A stretch of 38,078 bases of DNA from an uncultured Pseudomonadota bacterium (GCA_900317945.1 ONIT01000015.1:1-38078); one strand, 5' to 3'. Positions 8,309 through 16,660 are shown, counted from the first letter of the stretch. A program made the numbers and translations. Notes: generated by a model not told the origin, from the letters alone.

Positions 8309-8335
8309 AGGCATCCCAGGCAATGCCTGGTGATG
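8309..8335 (+). promoter_or_regulatory. leader palindrome/hairpin upstream of pseI
   Basis: CCAGGCAATGCCTGG (8316-8330) is a perfect inverted repeat with a single central base; flanking CATC (8312-8315) and GATG (8332-8335) extend it with a one-base bulge. A possible -10 box TACAAT lies at 8298-8303, so the palindrome would be at the 5' end of the mRNA. It could be an operator or an mRNA-stabilising stem. An alternative stem AGGCAT/ATGCCT uses the same bases. Confidence 0.4.
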
Positions 8336-8374
8336 TATCCCGCCATGGCGCGTGAACTTAGAGAGGAGTAGCCT

Positions 8375-9418
8375 ATGAAAATCGGAAAGCTTGACACCGC
8401 GGCGCTTGGCCGTCCGATAGTTGTGGCGGAGATGTCCGCGAACCACCTCGGGCGCCTCGAGCGGGCCCTCGAGATCATCGACGCCGCGGCCGGATCCGGC
8501 GCTGACGCGGTGAAGATCCAGACCTACCGCGCCGACACCATCACCATAAGGAGCGACCGTCCTGAGTTCAGGATCCACGGCGGGCTCTGGGACGGCAGGT
8601 CGCTTTACGAGCTCTATGAGGAGGGGACTACTCCCTGGGAGTGGATCCCGGCGCTTATTGAGCGCGGAAGGAAGAACGGACTCGAGGTGTTCTCGAGCCC
8701 CTTTGACGCCTCGGCCGCGGCGCTCCTTGAGAAGAACGGGGTACCCGCGTTCAAGGTCGCCTCGTTCGAGCTCGTGGACCTTGGCCTGGTGCGCGCCGTG
8801 TCGCAGTACAAAAAGCCCGTCATCATGTCTGACGGACTTGCGTCCCTCAGCGAGATTGACCGGGCGGTGAATGCCGCCAGGCAGGGCGGCGCGTCCCATG
8901 TCGCCGTGCTCCACTGCGTGAGCAGCTATCCCGCGGACCCGAAGGACTACCACCTCTCTGACATACCGTTTTTAAAGGAGCATTTCGGGGGAACGGTGAG
9001 CGTCGGGCTCTCCGACCACACCCGCGGCACCGATGTCGCGGTGGCCGCGACTGCGCTCGGCGCGGAGCTCATCGAGAAGCACTTCACCCTGAGGCGCTCT
9101 GACGGCGGCCTTGACGCGGCCTTCTCCCTTGAGCCCCAGGAGTTCAGGGCGCTCAGGCGCGGCGTCGAGACCGCGGCGGCCGCCAACGGCAGCGTGCATT
9201 TCCGGAGGGACGACGAGGTCCTCCCGGGCATGAAGTTCAGGAGATCGCTCTATCTCGTGAAGTCCGTGAAGAAGGGGGAGAAGGCGACGCTGGAGAACAT
9301 CAGGTCGATAAGGCCCGCGGCAGGGCTTGATCCGGCGCTCCTCGAGAGCCTGCTCGGGCGGACCTTCTCCGCTGATTTCGCCGGAGGAGTTCCCCTTTCC
9401 CTTTCGATGTTCGACTGA
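8375..9418 (+). CDS. pseI: pseudaminic acid synthase PseI
   Basis: PseI condenses 6-deoxy-AltdiNAc with phosphoenolpyruvate to make pseudaminic acid; it is the NeuB-family enzyme of the pathway. The 347-residue protein has the NeuB TIM barrel (IVVAEMSANHLG, GADAVKIQTYRADTIT, EVFSSPFDASAAALLEKNG, PAFKVASFEL, VAVLHCVSSYPADPKDYHL, GLSDHTRGTDVAVAATALGA and IEKHFTL) and a C-terminal SAF/antifreeze-like domain (about 285-347, MKFRRSLYLVKSVKKGE). AEMSANHLG is typical of PseI rather than of the sialic acid synthase NeuB. AGGAG stands six bases before the start. It is separated from pseG by 146 bp that hold a hairpin and a possible promoter. Confidence 0.92.
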   Translation: MKIGKLDTAALGRPIVVAEMSANHLGRLERALEIIDAAAGSGADAVKIQTYRADTITIRSDRPEFRIHGGLWDGRSLYELYEEGTTPWEWIPALIERGRKNGLEVFSSPFDASAAALLEKNGVPAFKVASFELVDLGLVRAVSQYKKPVIMSDGLASLSEIDRAVNAARQGGASHVAVLHCVSSYPADPKDYHLSDIPFLKEHFGGTVSVGLSDHTRGTDVAVAATALGAELIEKHFTLRRSDGGLDAAFSLEPQEFRALRRGVETAAAANGSVHFRRDDEVLPGMKFRRSLYLVKSVKKGEKATLENIRSIRPAAGLDPALLESLLGRTFSADFAGGVPLSLSMFD

Positions 9419-9430
9419 GGCGGCTATAAT
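9402..9430 (+). promoter_or_regulatory. candidate promoter of the 9457 gene
   Basis: A perfect TATAAT stands at 9425-9430; the best -35 match is weak (TTTCGA, 9402-9407, spacer 17). The start of transcription would fall at about 9437, which argues for translation from the ATG at 9457 rather than 9442. Confidence 0.5.
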
Positions 9431-9456
9431 ATCCCCGCTCTATGGGGGATGCGCAT

Positions 9457-10227
9457 ATGGAAAACAGCAGGGATCTTCTGATTGATGCCGCCGGGCTTTA
9501 CGGAAACGGCGGCACCTACTCGGCAAGGAGGTATCTCAGGAAGACGGTGTTCGGAGCTAGGGACTTCCGGCCCCGCGGGATATCGCTCTCCGCAGGCATC
9601 ATGGGTCTGGTCGCCCTGGTGCACTGCGCCTGCCTCCTGGTGTTCCTCTTCGTTCTCCAGTCCCCCTCATCCTGGTTCCAGTCCGAGCCCGCGCTCCGCT
9701 ACTACTCGGTGCTCGACTCTGAAAGGAGCATCCTCATTGACCACTTCATGAAGAAGCCTGAGGCAAAGCCTTCGGCTGACACTGAGGAGCTGCCTGGAGC
9801 TGATGAGACCGGCGCAGAGGCGGAGCAGAAGCCCAGGCCGCAGTTCAGGATCAAGACGCACATCAACGCGGTGAAGGAGGCGTCTCAGGATTTTGTCGGT
9901 AAAAACCGCGCGGAGCTCACGGACAACGGCATTTCCCTCGGCATTGTCCTAGGGGAGATGTTCCTGGTGCTCCTCATCGGATCGTTCCTGCCGTTCGGCT
10001 CGCACTGGCGCGACCTTCCGGTCTCGCAGGCCTTCCGGATGATGAGCGGGGCAATCCCGGCAATCGGCGCGGCCGCGGTCCTTGCCTGCCTTGCCTATTC
10101 CGTGAGGGTCGGCCTTGCCCCGGCTGTGGAGACCTCGTTCAAAATCATATTCGCGACAGTAATGCTCTCGCTTCTTGCCGGCGTCTTCACCGTATGGCGC
10201 TATGTCAAATACTCAAGAATGAAGTAG
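9457..10227 (+). CDS. membrane protein of unknown function, four predicted TM segments
   Basis: I do not recognise this family. The chosen start (MENSRDLLIDAAG) has GGGGGA about seven bases upstream; an in-frame ATG at 9442 would lie almost at the predicted transcription start. The protein has about 256 residues. A cytoplasmic N-terminal stretch precedes TM1 (GIMGLVALVHCACLLVFLFV). A hydrophilic, acidic, proline-containing loop of roughly 100 residues follows (KKPEAKPSADTEELPGADE), and three more hydrophobic segments fill the C-terminal half (LGEMFLVLLIGSFLPFG, AIPAIGAAAVLACLAYSV, FATVMLSLLAGVFTVW). It follows pseI by 38 bp but has its own TATAAT, so a role in the glycan pathway cannot be assumed. 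Confidence 0.65.
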   Translation: MENSRDLLIDAAGLYGNGGTYSARRYLRKTVFGARDFRPRGISLSAGIMGLVALVHCACLLVFLFVLQSPSSWFQSEPALRYYSVLDSERSILIDHFMKKPEAKPSADTEELPGADETGAEAEQKPRPQFRIKTHINAVKEASQDFVGKNRAELTDNGISLGIVLGEMFLVLLIGSFLPFGSHWRDLPVSQAFRMMSGAIPAIGAAAVLACLAYSVRVGLAPAVETSFKIIFATVMLSLLAGVFTVWRYVKYSRMK

Positions 10228-10391
10228 CCGCCTCCGGTGCTCCCTGGGCAGAGCTCCTGACGGCGCAGGCGGACGCCTCCTGCTGACGGCATGGCAGGGC
10301 GCGCCTGAGCTATTTTAAGTCGCGTGAATCATCTCCCATACCGGAGTGTAGTTTACTGCCACGGCCCTCTTCAATAACATGCGGGCAAATC

Positions 10392-10410
10392 CTGCAGGCT
10401 CAGCCTGCAG
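10392..10410 (+). promoter_or_regulatory. perfect 9-bp-arm palindrome before the 10428 gene
   Basis: CTGCAGGCT (10392-10400) and AGCCTGCAG (10402-10410) are exact inverted copies around one base. As RNA it would form an 8-bp stem with a UCA triloop, ending about 8 bases before the AGGAG ribosome site of the next gene. It could be an operator or a translation-affecting leader hairpin. Confidence 0.45.
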
Positions 10411-10427
10411 CTCAATCAGGAGTAAAA

Positions 10428-10988
10428 ATGTCAGATTCTGTAATCTCAAGAGACAATTTCCCTCAGGGCATCGCCATCGGCGCCTATGCCTGCCTCTTCC
10501 TCACCATGTGCTTCTTCTTCGCCTCGTGGCTCCTTGTCGCCGCGATACCTGCCATCGCATTCATTGTTATGCTCTACAGGGCGGGCGATGATGTCAGCCA
10601 CGATCACGCCGTCTACGCGCGCAATACCCTTATTTTCTTCGCCATTGCGCTCGTTGCGTCGTTCATCGTGCTGATGGCGGCCATCCTCGTGATTGCCACC
10701 AGCCAGGCCGATGTCGCCTTTATGGAGCAGCTTGAGGCTGACATGAGCGCAGGAAACATGTCAGCTCAGGAGTTCCTGAGCAGCGTCGCAGGCTCAGGGA
10801 TGTTCAAGAAGATTGCCATCGCGTTCGCCATCTGCATCGCTCTCCTGCTCTGGCCGCTGCAGCGCTGCATAGTCGGCACTCTCCGTGCCGTCTACGCGCT
10901 CCCGGCAGCCGGCTCCAGCGTTGCGCTCCATGTTGTCGCGGTCGTAATAGGCATCATCTGGTACGCCCTGGTTATCTTCGTGTTCTGA
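10428..10988 (+). CDS. small multi-pass membrane protein of unknown function
   Basis: 186 residues with four or five hydrophobic segments: a first pair near residues 14-48, one near 60-88 (TLIFFAIALVASFIVLMAAILVI), one near 125-143 and one at the C-terminus (VVAVVIGIIWYALVIFVF). HAVYARNTLIFF, and a later arginine-containing segment RCIVGTLRAVYAL, recall DUF4870/Tic20-type small membrane proteins, but the match is weak and I do not assign a function. The start has AGGAG five bases upstream. A strong palindrome precedes the ribosome site and a strong terminator follows, so it appears to be a single-gene transcript, though no good promoter was identified. Confidence 0.65.
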   Translation: MSDSVISRDNFPQGIAIGAYACLFLTMCFFFASWLLVAAIPAIAFIVMLYRAGDDVSHDHAVYARNTLIFFAIALVASFIVLMAAILVIATSQADVAFMEQLEADMSAGNMSAQEFLSSVAGSGMFKKIAIAFAICIALLLWPLQRCIVGTLRAVYALPAAGSSVALHVVAVVIGIIWYALVIFVF

Positions 10989-11018
10989 CGCGGGGTATGT
11001 GAGAATTCCTTAAGTACT

Positions 11019-11057
11019 GCCTCCGGCGGCTTCAAGCGGCTTCCGGGGGCTTTTTTT
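11019..11057 (+). terminator. intrinsic terminator after the 10428 gene
   Basis: GCCTCCGG (11019-11026) pairs with CCGGGGGC (11043-11050) with one G:U pair, and seven Ts follow directly. Confidence 0.8.
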
Positions 11058-11162
11058 GTGCCTCTCTGCTATGATAGGCTCATCTGATGGGCTGAGTGCA
11101 TCGGGCATTGCAGGGCCGGGCTGTTCCCTGTCTCTGCCTTCCAAGGCGCCTGATGACTTTTG

Positions 11163-12623
11163 ATGAAGGAGCACCGAACCGCTATGCCGAAAAAAACTTT
11201 CAATGAAAACACTGACTCTCAGAATGCTGTTTCGGAGAAGAAAACAGACGGGGCAGCCCCCCAGGTGCGTAGCAGCGGGCGGCCCCCATTAGGCTTTGTC
11301 CCGACAGATCCGGCCCTAGCCGGCAGGATGATGAGCGGAGAGTTCATCGGCTTTGACATTGATGACGATGCTCCAAAGCCCAGAGCCAGAAAGAAGCGCA
11401 TCCTGGTGAAGGACTATGGCGAGGCGGCGCTCTGCCACAAGGCAGGCAGCGGCCTCATGCAGGAGCTGATGATGGCCTGGCCGCCTGAGGACGCCAGGAT
11501 GCTCTACGCCATGGCGCTTCTTCTCGCGTCATCGGACGAAACCGTGATTCCGGACCTTTCCCTCCCTTATGAGACCTCCTTTGTCTCTGAGCTTTACCAG
11601 GGGCTCGATCTCTCAAAAGAGGCCGTAATTGCATTCCTCAGGAAGATCGGCGATGACGAGTCCCTGATCCGCAAGTTCATGTCGAGGCGGCTGCAGTCAT
11701 TTTCCGACAGCGTCCTCATTGTTGACGGCATGCTGAGAAGCGCAGACCATGAGCCAGAGGGGCTCAGTCAGGATCAGCTCATGTCCGGAATCTGCCCTGT
11801 GCCCCTGTGCCTTGGCGTGATGTACGCCTGGAGCTTTGATGAGGATGAGCCTGCCGCGCTCTGGCCGTATCCGGGAAGCTTTCTGAACGACAGCAAAGCA
11901 GCTGAGTTCATGGCAGATCTCCTCATTGAGGACGCTATCGTGCTGCTCGACAAGGGCTTCTTTACCGAAGTCCTCTACAGGGATCCGGCTCCGCATGACA
12001 GGCGCGCGTATATTGCCCCTCTTGATGCCGGCTCATCAGTCGCGGTACGCAACAATCTGCTGGGCGGTGAGGAGCAGATAGCGGAGCACTGCGGGCTTCC
12101 GGTCTTAGGCAAAAAGGTGAAGACCAAGGGCAGGGAGTTCCTGTACTGCTTCAGGTTTTCGGCGGCGTCACCGGCGGAGACTGCCGCTGCCAGCCAGCTC
12201 TCAATGGCGCAGGGCAGGTTCTCCAAAGCTCATTTTGGGATGGCAGCGCCGTTCCTCTCTACGGTCTGCTTCAGATCGAAGTTTGACATGAACCTGCTTC
12301 CCTTATACGAGATTTTTGCAGGGAGAAAGGATCGGGAGCAGCTCATCAATGAGCGGGGCAGCTTCCCCATTACAGCATCCTGGAATGATGACAGCTACTG
12401 CATTGCCATGGGCGCCGAGCTCGTGAATTTCCTCCGCTCGGTCATAGCCGCACGGGCCAGGAACTGTCTCCTGAAAACGCTGCCGGAGAAAAAGCTTTCC
12501 CTCAAAGAGGCGTTCAGGCTCCTTTCCAGGTACAAAAAGGTGAAGACCAGCGCGAAGGCTGAGTGGGAGAGCGCGGTGATGCCAGAGGCGGCCTCGGAGC
12601 TTGCCGGGAAGCTCGGCATCTAG
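11163..12623 (+). CDS. IS1634/IS4-type transposase-like protein, possibly domesticated
   Basis: About 486 residues. After a ~75-residue hydrophilic N-terminus, the body follows from memory the IS1634/IS4-like DDE transposase pattern block by block: ARMLYAMALLLAS, LPYETSFVSELYQGLDLS, then VLIVDGMLRS (first catalytic Asp), WPYPGSFLNDSKA, IVLLDKGFFTEVLY (second Asp), YIAPLDAGSS, and near the C-terminus LYEIFAGRKDREQLINERGS, where the Glu could be the third catalytic residue. So the triad may be kept, but the surroundings are divergent. No terminal inverted repeats or target-site duplication are visible in the short flanks, and base composition matches the neighbours. This suggests an old or domesticated copy rather than a recent insertion. 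The start could also be 11184. No database search was possible. Confidence 0.55.
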   Translation: MKEHRTAMPKKTFNENTDSQNAVSEKKTDGAAPQVRSSGRPPLGFVPTDPALAGRMMSGEFIGFDIDDDAPKPRARKKRILVKDYGEAALCHKAGSGLMQELMMAWPPEDARMLYAMALLLASSDETVIPDLSLPYETSFVSELYQGLDLSKEAVIAFLRKIGDDESLIRKFMSRRLQSFSDSVLIVDGMLRSADHEPEGLSQDQLMSGICPVPLCLGVMYAWSFDEDEPAALWPYPGSFLNDSKAAEFMADLLIEDAIVLLDKGFFTEVLYRDPAPHDRRAYIAPLDAGSSVAVRNNLLGGEEQIAEHCGLPVLGKKVKTKGREFLYCFRFSAASPAETAAASQLSMAQGRFSKAHFGMAAPFLSTVCFRSKFDMNLLPLYEIFAGRKDREQLINERGSFPITASWNDDSYCIAMGAELVNFLRSVIAARARNCLLKTLPEKKLSLKEAFRLLSRYKKVKTSAKAEWESAVMPEAASELAGKLGI

Positions 12624-12631
12624 AGCGGGAG

Positions 12632-12651
12632 GCGGCACGGCAGCGTGCCGC
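12632..12651. terminator. hairpin between two convergent genes
   Basis: GCGGCACG (12632-12639) pairs perfectly with CGTGCCGC (12644-12651) around GCAG. It lies between the stops of convergent genes and may serve both strands, though no long T-tract is present on either side. Confidence 0.45.
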
Positions 12652-12676
12652 TCTTATGGGAAGGAAAGCCCGGGGC

Positions 12677-13882
12677 TCAGAACCTGATCTGGTCAGACTC
12701 TCCTGTGATGTCGAGGTTCCCGAGTGACGGCTCCCTCCGCTCTGAGGGATCATCGCTGCGGGTACGGTGCCTTGTCTCCTCCTTCATGCCGACCGGCCTC
12801 TCGTCAGGAGAGACGGCAGCGCCGGCATCATCTGGTACTCCGGCGGAGAGATCATCGCCTGAGCCCTGGCCTGGCACGATGCCGGAGTCGCTGAGCTGGT
12901 CTTTCCCCGGGAGCTCATCCTCATCCCCGGGGAGGATCCCCTCATGCTCGCTGAGGTCCTTCTCAGGCACAGGAGCGGGAGCAGGAGCAGCGCTGCTGCC
13001 TTCTGAGGAAGTAGCTTCCATAGGCTCTGCCTTTCTCTTCTGCCTCTTTGAGTCCGTCTTCTGCTCATCCCTCTGCTCATCCATCAGGAATTTCGGCGTA
13101 GCGTAATCCTCGGAGTGCTTGTCCCGCATCTTGAGGAGGAGCATGCCGAGCTCAATGAAGTTTGAGTCCGTGCCCCTGATGAGAAGCCCGGTGCTCCACC
13201 TGCCGCACTCGAGCCGGATGGCGCTTACGGGAACGGGAGTTTCCATGTTCTCGCCCGAGAGCGGATCCCTCATGAGCTTCTCCTCACAGACAATCCTGAT
13301 GTCGCTCCAGGGGATGCCGGCGACAAAGCGGTAGTCATCGTTCGCGAGAAGGAGCTGGTCAGGGAGGATGAAGTACATGGTCCGGTCAGGATCGCCGAAC
13401 GAGGGGACGTTCCGGAGGTTGGTCCTCACGACCGCGGGGAAGAGGTACTTCTTCTGTATTCTTCTTACGACGAAGGCGCTCTGCCCGCTCTCTGCCGTCG
13501 GGCGCACGCCGAGGATGCCGTACATGCCTCCATCGCGCTCCCTGAGCGAGCTGAACAGCTCAGAGACCGCCATCCAGGAGTCCTCCCCGGATCTGTCATA
13601 GAGCGTGGTCTGGAAATGGAGGAAGCGGCAGAGAAAATTCACGGCAAAGTAGGTGAGGTAGAGGATGACCGGCATCGGGGCCGCCATCAGGGCAAGGCGG
13701 TAGATGAGCTCGTGCTTTTCGAGCACTGCATCTCCGTTCTGGCTGGCGAAGGTTGTCAGGCAGTAGAACCAGTATGCTGAAATGACAATGACCTGGATGA
13801 GGGAGACCGACATGTAGCGGTGCGGGATTTCCTGGAGGAAATACAGATCATGAGAGAAGAACTTCCTGCGAATGAGCTTCAT
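12677..13882 (-). CDS. two-TM protein with long acidic, disordered C-terminal tail
   Basis: Unknown family, about 401 residues from the preferred start at 13882 (MKLIRRKFFSHDLYF), which has GGAG six bases upstream. A longer form from 13912 would begin only a few bases after a possible -10 box (TAAAAT, 13926-13931) and has no ribosome site. Two hydrophobic segments (VSLIQVIVISAYWFYCL and LALMAAPMPVILYLTYFAVNFL) are followed by a cytoplasmic-looking folded domain of about 180 residues (TMYFILPDQLLLANDDYRF, IPWSDIRIVCEEKLM) that recalls PH-like membrane-associated domains. The last ~130 residues are rich in Glu, Asp, Ser and Pro and are probably disordered. It converges on the transposase-like gene. 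Confidence 0.65.
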   Translation of the reverse strand: MKLIRRKFFSHDLYFLQEIPHRYMSVSLIQVIVISAYWFYCLTTFASQNGDAVLEKHELIYRLALMAAPMPVILYLTYFAVNFLCRFLHFQTTLYDRSGEDSWMAVSELFSSLRERDGGMYGILGVRPTAESGQSAFVVRRIQKKYLFPAVVRTNLRNVPSFGDPDRTMYFILPDQLLLANDDYRFVAGIPWSDIRIVCEEKLMRDPLSGENMETPVPVSAIRLECGRWSTGLLIRGTDSNFIELGMLLLKMRDKHSEDYATPKFLMDEQRDEQKTDSKRQKRKAEPMEATSSEGSSAAPAPAPVPEKDLSEHEGILPGDEDELPGKDQLSDSGIVPGQGSGDDLSAGVPDDAGAAVSPDERPVGMKEETRHRTRSDDPSERREPSLGNLDITGESDQIRF

Positions 13883-13987
13883 CAGGCACTCCGGCATTTC
13901 AGAAAGGGACATGGAACGGGAGTGGATTTTAGCAGAATTCAGGGATGCTGATGGGCGGAGCCCTGAACGGGGCTGCCGGGCGGGGCG

Positions 13988-14017
13988 AAAAGAAAAAGGC
14001 CCGGACAGTGCCGGGCC
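13988..14017 (-). terminator. intrinsic terminator of pta
   Basis: On the minus strand GGCCCGG and CCGGGCC (14011-14017 and 13998-14004) form a 7-bp stem with a six-base loop, followed by TTTTTCTTTT. It lies 23 bp after the pta stop. Confidence 0.85.
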
Positions 14018-14040
14018 CCTCCAAAGCTTCCCAAAGCCTC

Positions 14041-16128
14041 TTAGTCCTTGATCTGGGCAGCCTGGATCGCGGTAAGGGCAATGGTGTAGACGATATCGTC
14101 AACCAGCGCGCCTCTTGAGAGGTCGTTGACCGGGCGGCGGAGTCCCTGGAGCATAGGTCCGATGGAGACAAGGCCTGCGGAGCGCTGAACTGCCTTATAG
14201 GTGCAGTTGCCGGTGGTGAGCTCCGGGAAAATGAAGACGTTGGCCTTTCCTGCAACAGGAGAGTTCGGAGCCTTGTTCTTCGCTACATCAGGCATGTAGG
14301 CTGCGTCGTACTGCAGAGGTCCGTCGATGGCGAGATCCGGCCTCTTCTCCTGGGCAAGCTTGGTGGCGTTGACTACAAGATCAACTGCCTCGCCCTTTCC
14401 GGAGCCGAGGGTGGAGTAGGAGATCATCGCAACCTTCGGATCAATGCCGAACGCCTTGGCGGTGTCAGCGGACTGGATGGCGATCTCGGCAAGCTCCTCA
14501 GCGGTAGGCGCAGGGTTGACCGCGCAGTCGCCGTAGACGAGGACCTGCTCAGGCATCAGCATGAAGAATACCGAGGATACGATCTTTGAGCCCGGGGCGG
14601 TCTTGATGATCTGGAAGGCAGGGCGGATGGTGTTGGCAGTGGTGTGGACTGCGCCTGATACCAGGCCGTCAACCTCGCCGCGCTCGATCATCATGGTGCC
14701 GAGCATTACGTTGTCCTTGAGCTGCTCGCGTGCCTGCTCAGGGGTAAGTCCCTTCTTCTTCCTGAGCTCAACAAGCCTCTCGACATAGTTCTCGCGGCTG
14801 TTCTCAGGATCAACGAGCTCGATGCTGAGACCGTCGAAGGATACTCCCTGCTCTGCAGCAACCTTCTTGATCTCCTCAACGTTGCCGAGGAGGACGGGCT
14901 TCGCGATGCCTCTCTGCGCGCAGATGGCTGCTGCGCGGATGGTGCGGGGCTCGGTTCCCTCAGGGAGGACGATGCGCTTGTTTGCGGCCTTCGCCTTCTG
15001 GGTGAGCATGTAGCGGAATGCGGCAGGAGACATGCGGCGGACGTGGTTCGGATCATCCTTGGTGAGGGATGCTACCCAGTCAGCGTCGAGCGCAGCGGCA
15101 ATCTTTGCTGCGGCCAGCTCAGCCTTCTCCTTGTCGTCAGCGGCGATGGGAGCCTTGAAGGATGACATCTTGCCTGCAGCGGCGAAGAGGGGCAGGGAGG
15201 TGGCGAATACCGGAAGCCCGTTCTCCTTGACGCAGTCGCAGAACTCGACTGCCTTGGGATCCTTTGCGTTGGTGAAGACAACGCCGGCGAGCTTCTTTCC
15301 GTCGCGTGCGGCCTGGAATACAGCGCCCTTGAGATCGGTCCTGGTGCTGTCGCAGAAGACCATTGCGCCGTCGGTAAGATCCTTCTCAAAGCTCTCGACT
15401 GAGCCTGATGCTACTGCCGGATGGCAGGGACGGCGAACTGCGGCCTCGCCCTCATTGAGGGTCTCGGCGCCGAGGTATGCGGCGATGTCCTTCGCGCGCG
15501 GAGCGAAGAGGCTGTGCTCAAACGGGATGAAGCCCAGGAGCTTTGCGCCTGCATCGGCAACGTCAGCCTCTGCTGTGCCGAAGGGAGCCTTTGCGCTGCA
15601 TGCGCCCTGGCAGCAGCAGCCTGACTGGCCGGCCTTGTTGACGATGAGTCCCTGGAGGCGGCTCTGAAACTTCTTCTTCAGTGTGTCGACGCGGTCATGG
15701 AAGTTATCCTTGCCGCCCTTGGTGCCGCTTACGAGGACAACCTCGGCGTCAATGGCGTTCGCGATGCCGTAGTTGAGCTCGTCAGCCCAGGGTGAGCCGC
15801 AGCAGCCTGAGGTGCCCTTGGCGACGATTACGTCGTAGCTGCCTGCTGCCTTGTACTCCTCGAACTCGCCCAGGATCTCCTCAAGAAGGACGGTCTCGTC
15901 ACCCTCGGCGATGAGCCTTGAGGCGTGGACTCTGTTTACCGGCTCAGGGGAGGCAATCCCGAAAGTCTCCTTTACAACTGCAGAAGCGTTGGTGCCGGAT
16001 GCGCTTTCAACAGGATTGAAGAATCCGACCTTGGCGCCCTTGTCCTTGAGAGCCTTGATAAGGCCAAGACATACTGCGTTGATTCCCTCGCCGGCGGCAG
16101 CCGGTACAAGCATAACTGTGCGAGTCAC
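14041..16128 (-). CDS. pta: phosphate acetyltransferase Pta (long, three-domain type)
   Basis: Pta converts acetyl-CoA and phosphate to acetyl phosphate, the first step of acetate production for ATP. It is of the long enterobacterial type: an N-terminal P-loop-like domain (MLVPAAAGEGINAV), a DRTGG-type middle domain and the catalytic C-terminal domain (RIVLPEGTEPRTIRAAAICA, DGLVSGAVHTTANTIRP, VFFMLMPEQVLVYGDCAVNP, DGPLQYDAAYMPDVA and NDLSRGALVDDIVYTIALTA). The start is a GTG at 16128 (VTRTVMLVP, cf. MSRIIMLIP in E. coli), with AAGAGG eight bases upstream; the protein is about 695 residues. The N-terminal half is unusually cysteine-rich: GTSGCCGS near 109 and CCCQGAC at about 171-177. ackA, the usual partner, is not adjacent. 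It is transcribed alone with its own terminator. Confidence 0.95.
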   Translation of the reverse strand: MTRTVMLVPAAAGEGINAVCLGLIKALKDKGAKVGFFNPVESASGTNASAVVKETFGIASPEPVNRVHASRLIAEGDETVLLEEILGEFEEYKAAGSYDVIVAKGTSGCCGSPWADELNYGIANAIDAEVVLVSGTKGGKDNFHDRVDTLKKKFQSRLQGLIVNKAGQSGCCCQGACSAKAPFGTAEADVADAGAKLLGFIPFEHSLFAPRAKDIAAYLGAETLNEGEAAVRRPCHPAVASGSVESFEKDLTDGAMVFCDSTRTDLKGAVFQAARDGKKLAGVVFTNAKDPKAVEFCDCVKENGLPVFATSLPLFAAAGKMSSFKAPIAADDKEKAELAAAKIAAALDADWVASLTKDDPNHVRRMSPAAFRYMLTQKAKAANKRIVLPEGTEPRTIRAAAICAQRGIAKPVLLGNVEEIKKVAAEQGVSFDGLSIELVDPENSRENYVERLVELRKKKGLTPEQAREQLKDNVMLGTMMIERGEVDGLVSGAVHTTANTIRPAFQIIKTAPGSKIVSSVFFMLMPEQVLVYGDCAVNPAPTAEELAEIAIQSADTAKAFGIDPKVAMISYSTLGSGKGEAVDLVVNATKLAQEKRPDLAIDGPLQYDAAYMPDVAKNKAPNSPVAGKANVFIFPELTTGNCTYKAVQRSAGLVSIGPMLQGLRRPVNDLSRGALVDDIVYTIALTAIQAAQIKD

Positions 16129-16187
16129 TGCATTAACCTCTTCTTTTGATGATGAACATGCGTTCAGAAAATTTAATTTCCCCTGCG

Positions 16188-16217
16188 ATTTTAGCAAAGG
16201 AACACACTTTCGGTCAT
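16188..16217 (-). promoter_or_regulatory. candidate promoter of pta
   Basis: On the minus strand, ATGACC (16212-16217) and TAAAAT (16188-16193) are 18 bp apart, placing the transcription start about 50 bp before the GTG start codon. Confidence 0.4.
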
Positions 16218-16660
16218 GAATTTGAGCGCATTATTTTCCTGCTCCCCAAAAAACGAATTTTTTACCTGATTTTCACTCACAGATCCGTATCTTTCCTGCA
16301 TTCGGTGAGAAGGAACGGCTATCTCCTGCTGCCTCAAATCCAGCAGTGGCATCAGGCTGTACTGCTGGCCCTGCTGAGCGGGGATGAGCCTCACTGGCGT
16401 TTGTGCCCTTAGCCCGGAAATTCCTCCGCATCGGGTGTTTTATCGTGTCAGATAAGCACTGCGTACCCGGGCACACATGCCATTTTCAGGAACGGCGGCG
16501 TTTTTCTGCTAGAATAATGCGATTATTGCAGCGCCTGCCGCATGATCTCCCTGGGCGGCCTGTGGGGCCGCGGCAGCCAATTCAAGATGCGGCACAGCAC
16601 GGTGCAGCACAGCTTCAGAGCGTGGATTGAAACAAATAAACAAACAGCTGATATTCTGAC
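16218..16660. other. intergenic region between divergent pta and the 16661 gene
   Basis: About 440 bp without a convincing gene. It holds the pta promoter side and, nearer the plus-strand gene, a possible -10 box TAGAAT (16510-16515) without a good -35. Bases 16535-16576 can form competing stems: CTGCCGC with GCGGCAG, or GCGGCC with GGCCGC. This suggests a structured leader of about 140 nt for the 16661 gene. Confidence 0.4.
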
